Shown: piece by piece, positions 54,155-63,115 of the stretch
Layout of the letters: each line of letters begins with the position of its first letter
How positions within the stretch are numbered: position 1 is the first letter of the stretch
Source: Parerythrobacter aestuarii
GTDB taxonomy: Bacteria; Pseudomonadota; Alphaproteobacteria; Sphingomonadales; Sphingomonadaceae
Direction: 5' to 3'
Assembly (NCBI RefSeq): GCF_030140925.1
Contig: NZ_JARBWD010000001.1
Span: 62,001-126,000 of the forward strand
Length of the DNA: 64,000 nucleotides
The notes under the pieces: generated by a model
The model's database searches: none
Told to the model about the DNA's origin: nothing
Seen by the model: the letters and a program-made list of their open reading frames with translations, nothing else
Made by a program: the position numbers and the translations under genes

Positions 54155-54466
54155 ATGAGCAAAGCGAACGACGGCATCAGCATCCTGCACCATGTGCAGG
54201 GTTCGGGCGGAAAATACGTCGCCCATATCCCCGGTGACACCCATACCGCTATGCTGGAATGGGAACAGGGACCCGGCGCAAAGGATGTCCATATCGCGAC
54301 TTACACAATGGTCCCGCGCGCCTTGCGCGGCCAAGGCATAGCGGCATTGCTGGTCGAGCGGCTGGTGGCCGATGCCCGCGCCCAGGGCTTCAGGATTGAG
54401 CCCAAGTGTTCCTATGTCGCTGCGAAATTCGACGAGAACCCGGACTGGGCCGACCTTCGCGCCTGA
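54155..54466 (+). CDS. GNAT-type N-acetyltransferase (YjdJ-like short form)
   Basis: A 103-residue small acetyltransferase-like protein. The acetyl-CoA site is VPRALRGQGIAALLVERLV, followed by GFRIEPKCSYVAAKFDENPDW, as in the short YjdJ/YidJ family. AAGGAGG abuts the ATG at 54149 but is six bases before that at 54155, so the second is the start. Its end is seven bases from the convergent PH-domain gene. The substrate is unknown. Confidence 0.88.
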   Translation: MSKANDGISILHHVQGSGGKYVAHIPGDTHTAMLEWEQGPGAKDVHIATYTMVPRALRGQGIAALLVERLVADARAQGFRIEPKCSYVAAKFDENPDWADLRA

Positions 54467-54473
54467 GCCGCCC

Positions 54474-56042
54474 TCAGCGGTTGAGTTCTGAGAAATCGGT
54501 GCCGGCAATGCTGCCGAGGATGCCATTTCGCAGAGCCCTTGCCCGGTCAAGCGGGATCCCCTCGATGGCATAACTTCCGCCGGCCAGGCCCAGATGCAGC
54601 GAGGCGTAGCCGAAACGCCGGGCCAGCGGGCCTTGCTTGATCTCGACCGACTGCAGCTTCACCCGATTGGCAATGGTTGTGGATGGCGCAAGCCAGCCCG
54701 CACGGCGAACAACCTGCCGCAGGCTGAGCGCATTGCGCGCATAGCGCCACACGAAGAACTCCCGCAGAACAAGAAAAGTCCCGACCGAAAAGGGGATCAG
54801 CGCAAACCACGCCTTTCCACTGAGTGCATCGTTATCCGTGAGCGTGGTCAGGGCAAGCACGAAGGAGGTCATCAGGCCAAGGATAGTGGCGTTCACGAGC
54901 ATCGACAGGTTGCGATGAGCCGTACACCCGCGCTGCCAGTCGAGATCTTCACCGGCCGGTTCGAAACCGGCTGCACGAATAATCGGGGCAAGCTCATCAT
55001 CCTGCGCAAATGGGGCGACCACGTGGCTCGAAGAGCCCGAATCCTGAGCGAGGCTTACGAACTTGAGCGCGTTCCAGCCGAAGCGGCGACGCACGATGCC
55101 GGTGCTCATAATCAACGCCTGCACGCGGTGGGCCGGCATGACAACATCTGTCCGGGTCAGCAAGCCACGGCGGCGGCGGAAACCCTTGGGTGTCTTCTCC
55201 AGCCGGAACCCCCAGTCGCGCAGGAAGGTGCGGATAACGCCAGTCACGATTCCGACGGCGAGCAACGACAGAACGGCCAGTACGCCGCCGATCATCTGAG
55301 CGGCCAAGCCCCAGCCGGCAATCTGCGCCGTCGGAACTGCAACAAGCCCGCTCCACTCACGCCAATCCCAGATGTCGAACGGGAGCAGGAAATCGAACTG
55401 CTGGGCGAGACCGCCGATAACGGCGACCACAGCCAGCGAGAATTCAAACAGGCCAAAGGTGAACAGACGCCTGGGACCCATGGCGAACAACGTGGCCGCC
55501 GGGGTGGTTTCCACCGCATCCTCGGTTTCCTGCACGGGACTGGCGGGCACATCATCGCTATCCTCACGCCGTTCGCGCACCAACTCGCGCAAGGCTTCCC
55601 CCTCCTCCTCGGAAAGGTAGGCCAGCGCCAGCTCGTCCTTACCGCCAGCGCCGGTTTCAAATTTTACTTCGACGAGGCCCAGCAGGCGCGGCACCAGTTT
55701 CTGTTCCAGGCTGACGTCCTGGATCCGCTCGTATGGTACAGAGCGCGCCGCGCGGGAGAGCAGGCCGCTTTCGACCCGTATATCCGTTTCGCCAATACGA
55801 TAGGTGAAGCGGCTCCATTGCAGGAAGGACGACAGCAGGATCAGCGCCAGCGCAGCCGCTGCCAGCAGCGCAAGGTATAGTGCCACGCCGCCGAACTCGC
55901 CGTCGGCGATGCTGTAGGATGCGAAGCCCAGCGGGATGAGCAGTTGCGGCAGCACTGTCACTGCCTTCACGACAAAGGTCAGCACATCGGTGCGCTGGGG
56001 CTCGCCTTCCGCCGTTGCTGCAATGACCGCTTCCCCGTTCAC
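54474..56042 (-). CDS. bacterial PH-domain membrane protein (YdbT-like)
   Basis: A 522-residue protein with three bPH2 (DUF304) domains, each after a pair of membrane helices. Examples are FTYRIGETDIRVESGLLSRA with RSVPYERIQDVSLEQ, and later KGFRRRRGLLTRTDVVMPAH and RNALSLRQVVRRAGWLAPS. The function of the YdbS/YdbT pair is not established. The start is a GTG at 56042 whose GTGA overlaps the stop of the upstream PH protein, so the two are coupled. Confidence 0.9.
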   Translation of the reverse strand: MNGEAVIAATAEGEPQRTDVLTFVVKAVTVLPQLLIPLGFASYSIADGEFGGVALYLALLAAAALALILLSSFLQWSRFTYRIGETDIRVESGLLSRAARSVPYERIQDVSLEQKLVPRLLGLVEVKFETGAGGKDELALAYLSEEEGEALRELVRERREDSDDVPASPVQETEDAVETTPAATLFAMGPRRLFTFGLFEFSLAVVAVIGGLAQQFDFLLPFDIWDWREWSGLVAVPTAQIAGWGLAAQMIGGVLAVLSLLAVGIVTGVIRTFLRDWGFRLEKTPKGFRRRRGLLTRTDVVMPAHRVQALIMSTGIVRRRFGWNALKFVSLAQDSGSSSHVVAPFAQDDELAPIIRAAGFEPAGEDLDWQRGCTAHRNLSMLVNATILGLMTSFVLALTTLTDNDALSGKAWFALIPFSVGTFLVLREFFVWRYARNALSLRQVVRRAGWLAPSTTIANRVKLQSVEIKQGPLARRFGYASLHLGLAGGSYAIEGIPLDRARALRNGILGSIAGTDFSELNR

Positions 56043-56575
56043 AGCACCTCGCGCTTGATGTGAGCGCGAATTTCCTCGCGCATCGCCAAAGCGGTGTCAT
56101 GCGCGAGCCCCGGCAGGTGCACCGAGGCATTGTGCGACCCAGCTGTATGCAGGGTCAGCGTCGCCAGTCCGAAATATCGCTCCAGCGGGCCGCGATCGAC
56201 ATCGATATGCTGGACCCGGCCAAACGGGACCACCGTGTCGGAGCGGAACAGCAAGCCCCGCACGACACGCAGCCGGTCATCGTTGATCGAATATCCCCGC
56301 GCGATGAAGCGGCGATGCGGCATGCGCCACACCAGCAGGAGCGCGACAATCACGACAGGGATGACAATCGCACCGTTCCAAACCGGCAGTGCCACGTCGG
56401 CAACCAGCGCGGCAGTCGAAACGACCAGGGCAGCAATGCTCCCTTCCACGCGCATCTGCGTCTGGTGATTGGGATGCAGGCGTGTCAGGACGCCATCCTC
56501 ATCCTCGAAAATATCCGCTGCTGGGACAATCGCAGGCGCTGTTGGCGCGGCGTCATCGGCCTCATTCTCATCCAT
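56039..56575 (-). CDS. bacterial PH-domain membrane protein (YdbS-like)
   Basis: A 178-residue protein. An acidic N-terminus is followed by two membrane helices (ALVVSTAALVADVALPVW, GAIVIPVVIVALLLVW) and one bPH2 domain (RGYSINDDRLRVVRGLLFRS, VVPFGRVQHIDVDRGPLERY). It is the first gene of the YdbS-YdbT pair. I start it at the ATG at 56575, where the protein-like composition begins; 18 further codons upstream are open. Confidence 0.9.
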   Translation of the reverse strand: MDENEADDAAPTAPAIVPAADIFEDEDGVLTRLHPNHQTQMRVEGSIAALVVSTAALVADVALPVWNGAIVIPVVIVALLLVWRMPHRRFIARGYSINDDRLRVVRGLLFRSDTVVPFGRVQHIDVDRGPLERYFGLATLTLHTAGSHNASVHLPGLAHDTALAMREEIRAHIKREVL

Positions 56576-56657
56576 AGTGTATGAATGGGATAAGACAGTG
56601 GCGATTTCAAGCGGGAAGAATGCGCTCAACCAGCAAAGCGGTAGTGCGACAAAAATC

Positions 56658-56732
56658 TGGTGCTGCTGGGGAGGATTGAACTCCCGGCCTCACCCTTACC
56701 AAGGGTGCGCTCTACCACTGAGCTACAGCAGC
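56658..56732 (-). tRNA. tRNA-Thr (anticodon GGT)
   Basis: A 75-base cloverleaf with encoded CCA. The acceptor GCTGCTG pairs with CAGCAGC and the discriminator is A. The D arm is AGCTCAGTGGTAGAGC. The anticodon arm is CACCC-TTGGTAA-GGGTG with anticodon GGT. The T arm contains GGGAGTTCAATCCTCCC. It decodes ACC and ACU. Confidence 0.97.
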
Positions 56733-56823
56733 GTACCGGAATGAGGCGCGGCCTATTGTCGCGAGCGCCCCGAATGTCAAGCGGTGCTTGAGGTTGGAAT
56801 GCAATAACGGCAAGGGATTTCCC

Positions 56824-56973
56824 ATGGGTGAAGAACCGCACAAGAATATGTCGCGCGAAGAGCGCCTGGCAGCCAAATTGCGCGAGAACCTGCGTCGGCG
56901 GAAGGCTCAAGCGCGCGAATTGGGCAACGAATCAGGCGAGTCCGGGCTTTCCAAGGGAAGCGAGGGCGGCTAA
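56824..56973 (+). CDS. small basic hypothetical protein
   Basis: A 49-residue protein without a membrane segment. The centre SREERLAAKLRENLRRRKAQ is a strongly basic helix, and the tail is Gly/Ser/Glu-rich. It resembles small unnamed proteins found beside gpmA in sphingomonads. AAGGGA precedes the ATG at 56824, and gpmA follows 33 bases later. A nucleic-acid-binding role is conceivable from the charge alone. Confidence 0.7.
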   Translation: MGEEPHKNMSREERLAAKLRENLRRRKAQARELGNESGESGLSKGSEGG

Positions 56974-57006
56974 CGCGTGGCGCTCCCGAAGGGATACGGA
57001 GCCAAC

Positions 57007-57693
57007 ATGCCTACTCTCATCCTCGTCCGCCACGGCCAAAGCCAGTGGAACCTAGAAAACCGCTTCACCGGCTGGTGGGATGTCGACCTGACCGAAAAAG
57101 GCGTCAGCGAAGCCAAGGCGGCGGGCGAACTGTTGAAAGAGAAAGGCGTGTTGCCGACCGTCGCCTTCACTTCCTACCAGACCCGCGCGATCAAGACGCT
57201 GCATTATGCGCTGGAATATTGCGGGCGGCTGTGGATCCCGGAAACCAAAGACTGGCGACTCAACGAGCGGCACTATGGCGGGCTGACCGGGCTCGACAAG
57301 CAGGAAACCCGCGACCGGCATGGCGACGAGCAAGTGCATATCTGGCGCCGCAGCTTCGACGTGCCGCCGCCGGAGATGGAAGCCGGCAGCGACTACGATC
57401 TGGGCAAGGACCCGCGCTATGCCGGGATCCCGATCCCGAGCACGGAAAGCCTCAAGCTGACCATTGAGCGCGTGCTGCCTTATTGGGAGAGCGATATCCT
57501 CCCCGTTCTCGCCAGCGGCGAGACAGTGATCATTTCCGCCCACGGCAATTCGCTACGCGCACTGGTGAAACATCTGTCCGGCATTTCGGATGAGGACATT
57601 ACCGGGCTCGAGATTCCCACCGGCCAGCCGATCGTCTACGAATTCGACGACAACATGCAGCCGGGCGAGCGCTACTATTTGAAGGATGCCTGA
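57007..57693 (+). CDS. gpmA: 2,3-bisphosphoglycerate-dependent phosphoglycerate mutase
   Basis: A 228-residue glycolytic mutase that interconverts 3- and 2-phosphoglycerate. The phosphohistidine motif [20 protein letters not shown] is present, with [13 protein letters not shown] and the second catalytic His in [17 protein letters not shown]. The ATG at 57007 fits the family start ([10 protein letters not shown]); ten extra codons upstream are open but unlikely. It begins a chain of closely spaced genes through 62898. Confidence 0.95.
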   Translation: MPTLILVRHGQSQWNLENRFTGWWDVDLTEKGVSEAKAAGELLKEKGVLPTVAFTSYQTRAIKTLHYALEYCGRLWIPETKDWRLNERHYGGLTGLDKQETRDRHGDEQVHIWRRSFDVPPPEMEAGSDYDLGKDPRYAGIPIPSTESLKLTIERVLPYWESDILPVLASGETVIISAHGNSLRALVKHLSGISDEDITGLEIPTGQPIVYEFDDNMQPGERYYLKDA

Positions 57694-57694
57694 A

Positions 57695-58177
57695 ATGGCT
57701 GACGCCAAAATCGCGATCATCATGGGCAGCCAGTCCGACTGGCCGACCATGGAATGCGCCGCCAGAGTGCTGGACGAGCTCGAAATCGCCTATGATGCGC
57801 GGATCGTCTCGGCCCATCGCACGCCCGACCGGATGAGCGACTTTGCCAGAGGCGCTGAGGCCGAAGGCTTCAAGGTCATTATCGCCGGAGCCGGCGGTGC
57901 AGCTCACCTGCCGGGCATGGTCGCGGCGATGACCCATTTGCCGGTGCTGGGCGTGCCGGTGCAGTCCAAGGCGCTGAACGGCATGGATAGCCTGCTCTCG
58001 ATCGTGCAGATGCCCGCCGGGGTTCCTACCGGTACGCTGGCCATTGGCGAAGCGGGTGCAACCAATGCCGGCCTGCTCGCCGCGAGCATTCTCGCTACAT
58101 CCGACGAAGCCATTGCTGATCGGCTGAAAGCCTGGCGCGCCGCGCGCACCGAGGCAGTAGCGGAGAAGCCCCGGTAA
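57695..58177 (+). CDS. purE: 5-(carboxyamino)imidazole ribonucleotide mutase
   Basis: A 160-residue PurE that rearranges N5-CAIR to CAIR in purine synthesis. [20 protein letters not shown] and [10 protein letters not shown] are the substrate sites, and [20 protein letters not shown] and [20 protein letters not shown] complete the pattern. An ATG three codons upstream (57686) is open, but AAGG abuts it, so 57695 is preferred. Its partner purK follows one base after the stop. Confidence 0.94.
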   Translation: MADAKIAIIMGSQSDWPTMECAARVLDELEIAYDARIVSAHRTPDRMSDFARGAEAEGFKVIIAGAGGAAHLPGMVAAMTHLPVLGVPVQSKALNGMDSLLSIVQMPAGVPTGTLAIGEAGATNAGLLAASILATSDEAIADRLKAWRAARTEAVAEKPR

Positions 58178-58178
58178 G

Positions 58179-59234
58179 ATGATCACGCCGGGGGGAACGA
58201 TAGGCATTCTGGGCGGCGGCCAGCTTGGCCGGATGATGGCCATGTCTGCCGCACAAATGGGCTACCGCTGCATCGCCTTCACGCCGGACAAGGATCATGT
58301 TGTCGGCGATGTCTGCCACGATGTCTTCGTCAACCGTTGGGACGACCGCCAGGCCATGGCTGCCTTCGCGCAGAAGTGCGACGTGGTGACCTGGGAATTC
58401 GAGAACGTGCCGGTGGAGCCGCTTGGCCCGCTGGAGAGCCTTCTCGCCCCGCACCCGCGCGCACTGGAAACGGCCCAAGACCGCCTCAACGAAAAGCGCT
58501 TTGTCGAAGGGCTCGGTGGCACCCCGGCACCCTATGCCCCGATCGATTCGCGCGCCGACCTTGTCGATGCGATGGAGCGGATCGGCACGCCGGGCATCCT
58601 GAAAACGCGCCGCGACGGCTATGACGGCAAGGGCCAGTGGCGCATCGACGTTGCGCGTGACGCGGAGGGAATCGCCCTTCCCGATGCCCCTTGCATCTAC
58701 GAAGGCTTTGTCGAGTTCGACGCCGAATTTTCCGTCATCCTCGCCCGCACGGCCAAAGGCGACAAGGTGGTCTGGGACAGCACCGCCAATGTCCATGAGG
58801 GCGGCATGCTGCATACCTCCACGCTGCCGGCCGGGGCCTTCGTCGAAGGACAGGTGGAAGAAGCGCGCGACTTGGCGGGGCAAGTCGCCGATGCGCTCAA
58901 TTACATCGGCGTGCTGACGCTGGAGTTCTTCGCCACAGCGCGCGGCCCGGTGTTCAACGAGATGGCCCCGCGGGTCCACAATTCGGGCCACTGGACCATC
59001 GAAGGCGCTGCCACCAGCCAGTTCGAAAACCACATCCGCGCGGTGTGCGGCCTGCCGCTGGGCGATGCCCGCACCGTCGCGCCGGGCATCTGCATGACGA
59101 ATATCGTCGGCAAGGATGCGCTCGATGCGACCCACTGGCTGGACGATCCGGCCACGCACCTGCATCTCTACGGCAAGGCCAAGGCCCGTGAAGGGCGCAA
59201 GATGGGCCACGCGACCCAGCTGATCTGGGAATAG
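58179..59234 (+). CDS. purK: 5-(carboxyamino)imidazole ribonucleotide synthase
   Basis: A 351-residue ATP-grasp enzyme that carboxylates AIR to N5-CAIR. IGILGGGQLGRMMAMSAAQM is the N-terminal fold. The ATP-grasp domain has GILKTRRDGYDGKGQ, CIYEGFVEFDAEFSVILART, and NEMAPRVHNSGHWTIEGAAT. It acts directly before PurE in the pathway and is adjacent to it here. Confidence 0.96.
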   Translation: MITPGGTIGILGGGQLGRMMAMSAAQMGYRCIAFTPDKDHVVGDVCHDVFVNRWDDRQAMAAFAQKCDVVTWEFENVPVEPLGPLESLLAPHPRALETAQDRLNEKRFVEGLGGTPAPYAPIDSRADLVDAMERIGTPGILKTRRDGYDGKGQWRIDVARDAEGIALPDAPCIYEGFVEFDAEFSVILARTAKGDKVVWDSTANVHEGGMLHTSTLPAGAFVEGQVEEARDLAGQVADALNYIGVLTLEFFATARGPVFNEMAPRVHNSGHWTIEGAATSQFENHIRAVCGLPLGDARTVAPGICMTNIVGKDALDATHWLDDPATHLHLYGKAKAREGRKMGHATQLIWE

Positions 59235-59238
59235 ACGC

Positions 59239-59733
59239 GTGGGCGATTTGCCGCAGCCCTTCATGATCTATGCCCGTGCCGCCAATGGCGTGATCGGCAA
59301 GGACGGCGCAATTCCCTGGCACATCCCGGACGACCTCAAGCGGTTCAAGCGGCTGACCATGGGCCATGCCATGATCATGGGCCGCAAGACCTTCGAGAGC
59401 TTTCCCTCGCCGCTGCCCGGTCGCCGCCACATCGTGCTGACGCGTGACGAAGGCTGGCAGGCGGATGGCGCGGAAGTCGCCCGTTCGCGCGCCGATGCAT
59501 TACAGCTGGCCAGTGGCGACCCCGTCGCCATCATTGGCGGGGCAGAGATCTATCGCCTGTTCGAGCGGGAAGCCGAACGGATCGAACTGACCGAAGTCCT
59601 GGCCGAGTATGACGGCGACACCTTCATGGACCCACCCGGCAAGGGCTGGACAGAAACCGCACGCGAGGACCATGACGCGAGCGAAGGCCGCCCGGGCTTT
59701 TCCTATGTCACCTATGTGAGGGCTCAAGCATGA
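59239..59733 (+). CDS. folA: dihydrofolate reductase
   Basis: A 164-residue DHFR that regenerates tetrahydrofolate. ARAANGVIGKDGAIPWHIPD holds the loop with the catalytic Asp, followed by MIMGRKTFESFPSPLPGRRH and VAIIGGAEIYRLF for NADPH. The start is a GTG at 59239; an ATG at 59263 would remove part of the first strand and is less likely. It overlaps the dipeptidase start (ATGA). Confidence 0.94.
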   Translation: MGDLPQPFMIYARAANGVIGKDGAIPWHIPDDLKRFKRLTMGHAMIMGRKTFESFPSPLPGRRHIVLTRDEGWQADGAEVARSRADALQLASGDPVAIIGGAEIYRLFEREAERIELTEVLAEYDGDTFMDPPGKGWTETAREDHDASEGRPGFSYVTYVRAQA

Positions 59734-60929
59734 AGAAGCGTTACTGGATCCCGGCGCTAGTCTTCGCGCTCGTTGCAGTTGCGTTCTTCGCCATCGCGCC
59801 CGGCTATCTCGAGCGCAGCATGAACCAGGTCGACGGCAAGCCGCTGCCTGAAGTCAGCGAGGAAGCGAAGGCACTCCATGCCACGCTGGAAATCGTCGAC
59901 CTGCATTCGGACACGCTGCTGTGGAAGCGTTCGATGGTGGAACCGGCATCGCGCGGGCATGTCGACTTGCCGAGGCTCAAGGCAGGCAATGTCGCGCTGC
60001 AGGTTTTCTCGAGCGTGACCAAGACCCCCACAGGGCAGAACTACGACAGCAACAGCGCCGACGGCGACAACATCACTCCGTTGGTGATTGCGCAACTGCA
60101 GCCGATCAAGACGTGGGGCTCGCTGCTGGAGCGGACCAAGTGGCACTGGAATAAGCTGGTCGAAGCAGAGACCGATTCTGCCGGGCGGTTCTATCTTGTC
60201 GATTCCCCAGCCGGGCTCGATGACTTGTTGGCCATGCGTGAAGGTGGCAACACCGACCAGATCGGCGGGCTGTTCAGTATCGAAGGGCTGCACAATCTCG
60301 AAGGCAAGCTCGCCAACCTCGATGTGCTCTACGATTACGATGTGCGCATGGCCGGGCTGACCCACTTCTTCGACAACGAGCTGGGCGGCTCGATGCATGG
60401 CGAGAAGAAAGGCGGACTGACTCCGTTCGGGCAACAAGTTGTTGAGCGGATGGAAGAAAAAGGCATGATCGTCGACATCGCCCACCTCTCCCACAAGGGC
60501 GTCGCAGACGTGCTGGCGATGGCGCGGCGGCCGGTCGTCTCCAGCCACGGCGGGGTGCAGGCGACCTGCAAGGTCAACCGCAATTTGACCGACGAGGAAA
60601 TCAGGGGCGTGGCAAAAACGGGCGGAATCATCGGTGTCGGCTATTGGGAAGGCGCGGTGTGCAGCACCGATCCCAAGGCGGTGGCAGCGGCGATGAAGCA
60701 TATCCGTGACTTGGTCGGGATCGAGCATGTGGCGCTCGGAAGCGACTTCGACGGGGCCGTAACCACCCGTTTCGACACCGCACAATTGGTTCAAGTGACG
60801 CAAGCGCTGATGGACGCGGGTTTCACCGAGGACGAAATCCGCGCGGCCATGGGCGGCAATGCGATCAGGGTCATTCGCGAAGGGATGAAGCCGCTTGCGC
60901 AAGTGACCAAGCCAGCTACCAGCAACTGA
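59730..60929 (+). CDS. membrane dipeptidase (peptidase family M19)
   Basis: A 399-residue renal-dipeptidase-type zinc enzyme. An N-terminal signal anchor (WIPALVFALVAVAFFAIAPG) places it in the periplasm. The zinc sites are VDLHSDTLLW (HxD), FSIEGLHNLEG (bridging Glu), and IDVAHLSHKG-like DIAHLSHKGVADV, then VSSHGG and LGSDFDGAV. Family members hydrolyse dipeptides, including D-amino-acid or beta-lactam-like ones. It is unrelated in pathway to its neighbours folA and ribF. Confidence 0.92.
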   Translation: MKKRYWIPALVFALVAVAFFAIAPGYLERSMNQVDGKPLPEVSEEAKALHATLEIVDLHSDTLLWKRSMVEPASRGHVDLPRLKAGNVALQVFSSVTKTPTGQNYDSNSADGDNITPLVIAQLQPIKTWGSLLERTKWHWNKLVEAETDSAGRFYLVDSPAGLDDLLAMREGGNTDQIGGLFSIEGLHNLEGKLANLDVLYDYDVRMAGLTHFFDNELGGSMHGEKKGGLTPFGQQVVERMEEKGMIVDIAHLSHKGVADVLAMARRPVVSSHGGVQATCKVNRNLTDEEIRGVAKTGGIIGVGYWEGAVCSTDPKAVAAAMKHIRDLVGIEHVALGSDFDGAVTTRFDTAQLVQVTQALMDAGFTEDEIRAAMGGNAIRVIREGMKPLAQVTKPATSN

Positions 60930-61852
60930 TGCGCTGGCTCGACCATCGAAACCCCGTTCCTGAACCGCTGCGAGGTGCCATCATTGCCTTGGGCAATTTC
61001 GATGGCTTCCATCGCGGACACCAGGCAGTGGCAGGCGAAGCGATTGAGTGGGCACACAGGGAAGGACGCCCGTCGATCATTGCCACCTTCGATCCGCATC
61101 CGGTACGTTTCTTCCGGCCCGACACCCCGCCGTTCCGCCTCACGACGCTGGAGCAGCGGCAGGAGCTTTACCTTGCCGCCGGGGCGACCGCGATGCTGGT
61201 GTTCCATTTCGACAAGGAGCTCGCCAGCACCAGCGCCGAGGATTTCATCGCCGATATCCTGATCGACCGCTTCGGCGCGCATGGTGTAGTGACCGGCGGC
61301 GACTTTACCTACGGCCAAGGGGCGAAGGGAAATGTCGATCTGCTAGCCGGGTTCGGTGCCGAACGGGGCTTGCGGAGCCGTGTGGTCGGCGTGGTCGAGG
61401 AGGACGGCGTGGTTTCCTCCAGCCGTATCCGCGAAGCCCTGCGCCAAGGCGACCCTGAGACTGCCACTCGGCTGCTGACTCGCCCTTTCGCCATTCGCGG
61501 CGTGGTCGAGCATGGCGACAAGCGCGGGCGCACCATCGGCTATCCCACTGCCAACCTCACCATCGAGAGCTATTTGCGCCCGCGCTACGGCATCTATGCC
61601 GTCACCGGGCGCATCCTTGCCACCGGCGCAGTACTCAAAGGAGCCGCCAACATCGGCGTGCGCCCGCAGTTCGAACCGCCCAAGGAGCTGCTAGAACCCT
61701 ATTTTTTCGATTTTTCGGGTGACCTCTACGGGCAGGAAATCGAAGTCGCCTTCCACCATTTCCTCCGCCCTGAGGCCAGGTTCGACAGCCTCGACGCGCT
61801 GACCGAGCAAATGGAACGCGACTGCGCGAAGGCGCGCGAGCTGCTGGGATGA
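60929..61852 (+). CDS. ribF: bifunctional riboflavin kinase / FAD synthetase
   Basis: A 307-residue enzyme that makes FMN and then FAD. The N-terminal adenylyltransferase part has ALGNFDGFHRGHQAV, VTGGDFTYGQGAKGN, and VSSSRIREALRQGD. The C-terminal kinase part has GVVEHGDKRGRTIGYPTANL and ANIGVRPQF. The ATG overlaps the dipeptidase stop (TGATG). In many proteobacteria ribF directly precedes ileS; here a GDPD gene and a repeat element separate them. Confidence 0.95.
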   Translation: MRWLDHRNPVPEPLRGAIIALGNFDGFHRGHQAVAGEAIEWAHREGRPSIIATFDPHPVRFFRPDTPPFRLTTLEQRQELYLAAGATAMLVFHFDKELASTSAEDFIADILIDRFGAHGVVTGGDFTYGQGAKGNVDLLAGFGAERGLRSRVVGVVEEDGVVSSSRIREALRQGDPETATRLLTRPFAIRGVVEHGDKRGRTIGYPTANLTIESYLRPRYGIYAVTGRILATGAVLKGAANIGVRPQFEPPKELLEPYFFDFSGDLYGQEIEVAFHHFLRPEARFDSLDALTEQMERDCAKARELLG

Positions 61853-62898
61853 AACGATGGCTCCTGATCGCGGCAACCCTGCTCGCGGTCGCTTTCCTCA
61901 CCCTGACAGTCGTCAATGCTAGCTGGCTTGCGCCTGTTCCGGTGGGCAATCCCAAGCTCATCGCCCATCGCGGGCTTTACCAGCTGTACGATCACGAGGG
62001 TGTCGGCCGTGATACCTGCACCGCCGACCGGATCGAGCAGCCGCAGCACGACTATCTCGAGAACACCACCCGCTCGATCCGCCGCGCCGCGCGGTTGGGC
62101 GCAAGCATGGTCGAAGTCGACATTGCGCCCACGAAAGATGGCGAGATCGCGGTCTTCCACGACTGGACCGTCGATTGCCGCACCAATGGTAGCGGCGATG
62201 TCCGCGAGCTGACCATGGAACAGCTCAAGGCGCTTGATGCCGGGCATGGCTACACCGCCGACGGAGGCAAAACCTATCCGTTTCGCGGGCAAGCTGTCGG
62301 CGCAATCCCGGCGCTGGCGGAGGCAATCGAAGCGATCGAGCGCAAGAAGCTGATCTACAACTTCAAAAGCGGCGATGCCGGGGAAGCCGACCTGCTGGTG
62401 GCGAAACTGCGCAAGGCCGGACGCGATCCGGCGACTTCGGGCGACGGCTTCTACGGCGCGCCCGAACCCGTCGCCCGGATCCGCGAGCTGGTGCCAGAGG
62501 CCTGGGCCTTTGCGACTGCGGAAGCGCGTGCCTGCAGCAAGGATTATGTCCTCACCGGCTGGACCGGCCTTCTGCCCGACAGCTGCAAGGGCGGGACGAT
62601 GATCATCCCGCTCAATTACCAATGGGCGTTCTGGGGCTGGCCCAACCGGCTGATCGCGCGGATGGAAGAGCATGGCGGGCAAGTGATCGTGATGGGGCCC
62701 TATGCCGACAATGCCGCCACCGGCCTGACCCTGCCCGAGCAGCTCGGCGAAATCCCGGACAGCTTCAACGGCTGGATCTGGGTCGAGGACGGCTGGAACG
62801 TGATCCCGGCACGATTCCCACGGCTCGATGATCGGCAGGACCCACAGCTGCGCGCGGCGCAGGATACGCTTGAGCGGCGGCGGGCGGACCAAGACTAA
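61849..62898 (+). CDS. glycerophosphodiester phosphodiesterase family protein
   Basis: A 349-residue GDPD-type TIM barrel. A signal anchor (WLLIAATLLAVAFLTLTVVN) is followed by PKLIAHRGLYQLYDHEG (His-Arg), MVEVDIAPTKDGEIAVFHDW (Glu, Asp, His) and a truncated or divergent C-terminal half. Such enzymes hydrolyse glycerophosphodiesters to glycerol 3-phosphate and an alcohol. The KYDVE-type end of the barrel is unlike GlpQ, so the substrate may differ. It overlaps ribF (ATGA). A palindromic element starts two bases after its stop. Confidence 0.88.
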   Translation: MKRWLLIAATLLAVAFLTLTVVNASWLAPVPVGNPKLIAHRGLYQLYDHEGVGRDTCTADRIEQPQHDYLENTTRSIRRAARLGASMVEVDIAPTKDGEIAVFHDWTVDCRTNGSGDVRELTMEQLKALDAGHGYTADGGKTYPFRGQAVGAIPALAEAIEAIERKKLIYNFKSGDAGEADLLVAKLRKAGRDPATSGDGFYGAPEPVARIRELVPEAWAFATAEARACSKDYVLTGWTGLLPDSCKGGTMIIPLNYQWAFWGWPNRLIARMEEHGGQVIVMGPYADNAATGLTLPEQLGEIPDSFNGWIWVEDGWNVIPARFPRLDDRQDPQLRAAQDTLERRRADQD

Positions 62899-62900
62899 TG

Positions 62901-63037
62901 CGTCGCCCCTGCGCAGGCAGGGGCCTAGGTTACGCCTGTTGTGCGTGTTGCAGCCGATGACAGGGCGCGTGGCGATCGGCTGCCACCCTCTCGATGAAAG
63001 CCACGACATATGGGCCCCTGCCTGCGCAGGGGTGACG
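62901..63037. repeat. 137-bp MITE-like element with 27-bp terminal inverted repeats
   Basis: The left end (62901-62927) and the inverted right end (63011-63037) match at 25 of 27 bases; the core CCCCTGCGCAGGCAGGGGCC is exact. Inside lies a second inverted pair, GCAGCCGAT (62950-62958) and ATCGGCTGC (62975-62983), so the whole element can fold into one long structure. There is no coding frame. GC-rich repeats with the CCCCTGCGCAGGCAGGGG core are, to my knowledge, scattered in sphingomonad genomes. It occupies most of the 217-base gap between the GDPD gene and ileS. Confidence 0.82.
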
Positions 63038-63115
63038 GCAAGTTTGTTGTCGAAGTGAAGCGGTCTCCAAGAGAGGCTTTATCGCGGCGCACAATTGCCC
63101 TAACGGCGCACTCCT

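Noticed and set aside
56575..56629. Longer N-terminus for the YdbS-like protein
   Set aside because: The 18 extra codons (SAFFPLEIATVLSHSYT) do not resemble the family and lack a ribosome-binding site; the acidic start at 56575 is more typical.
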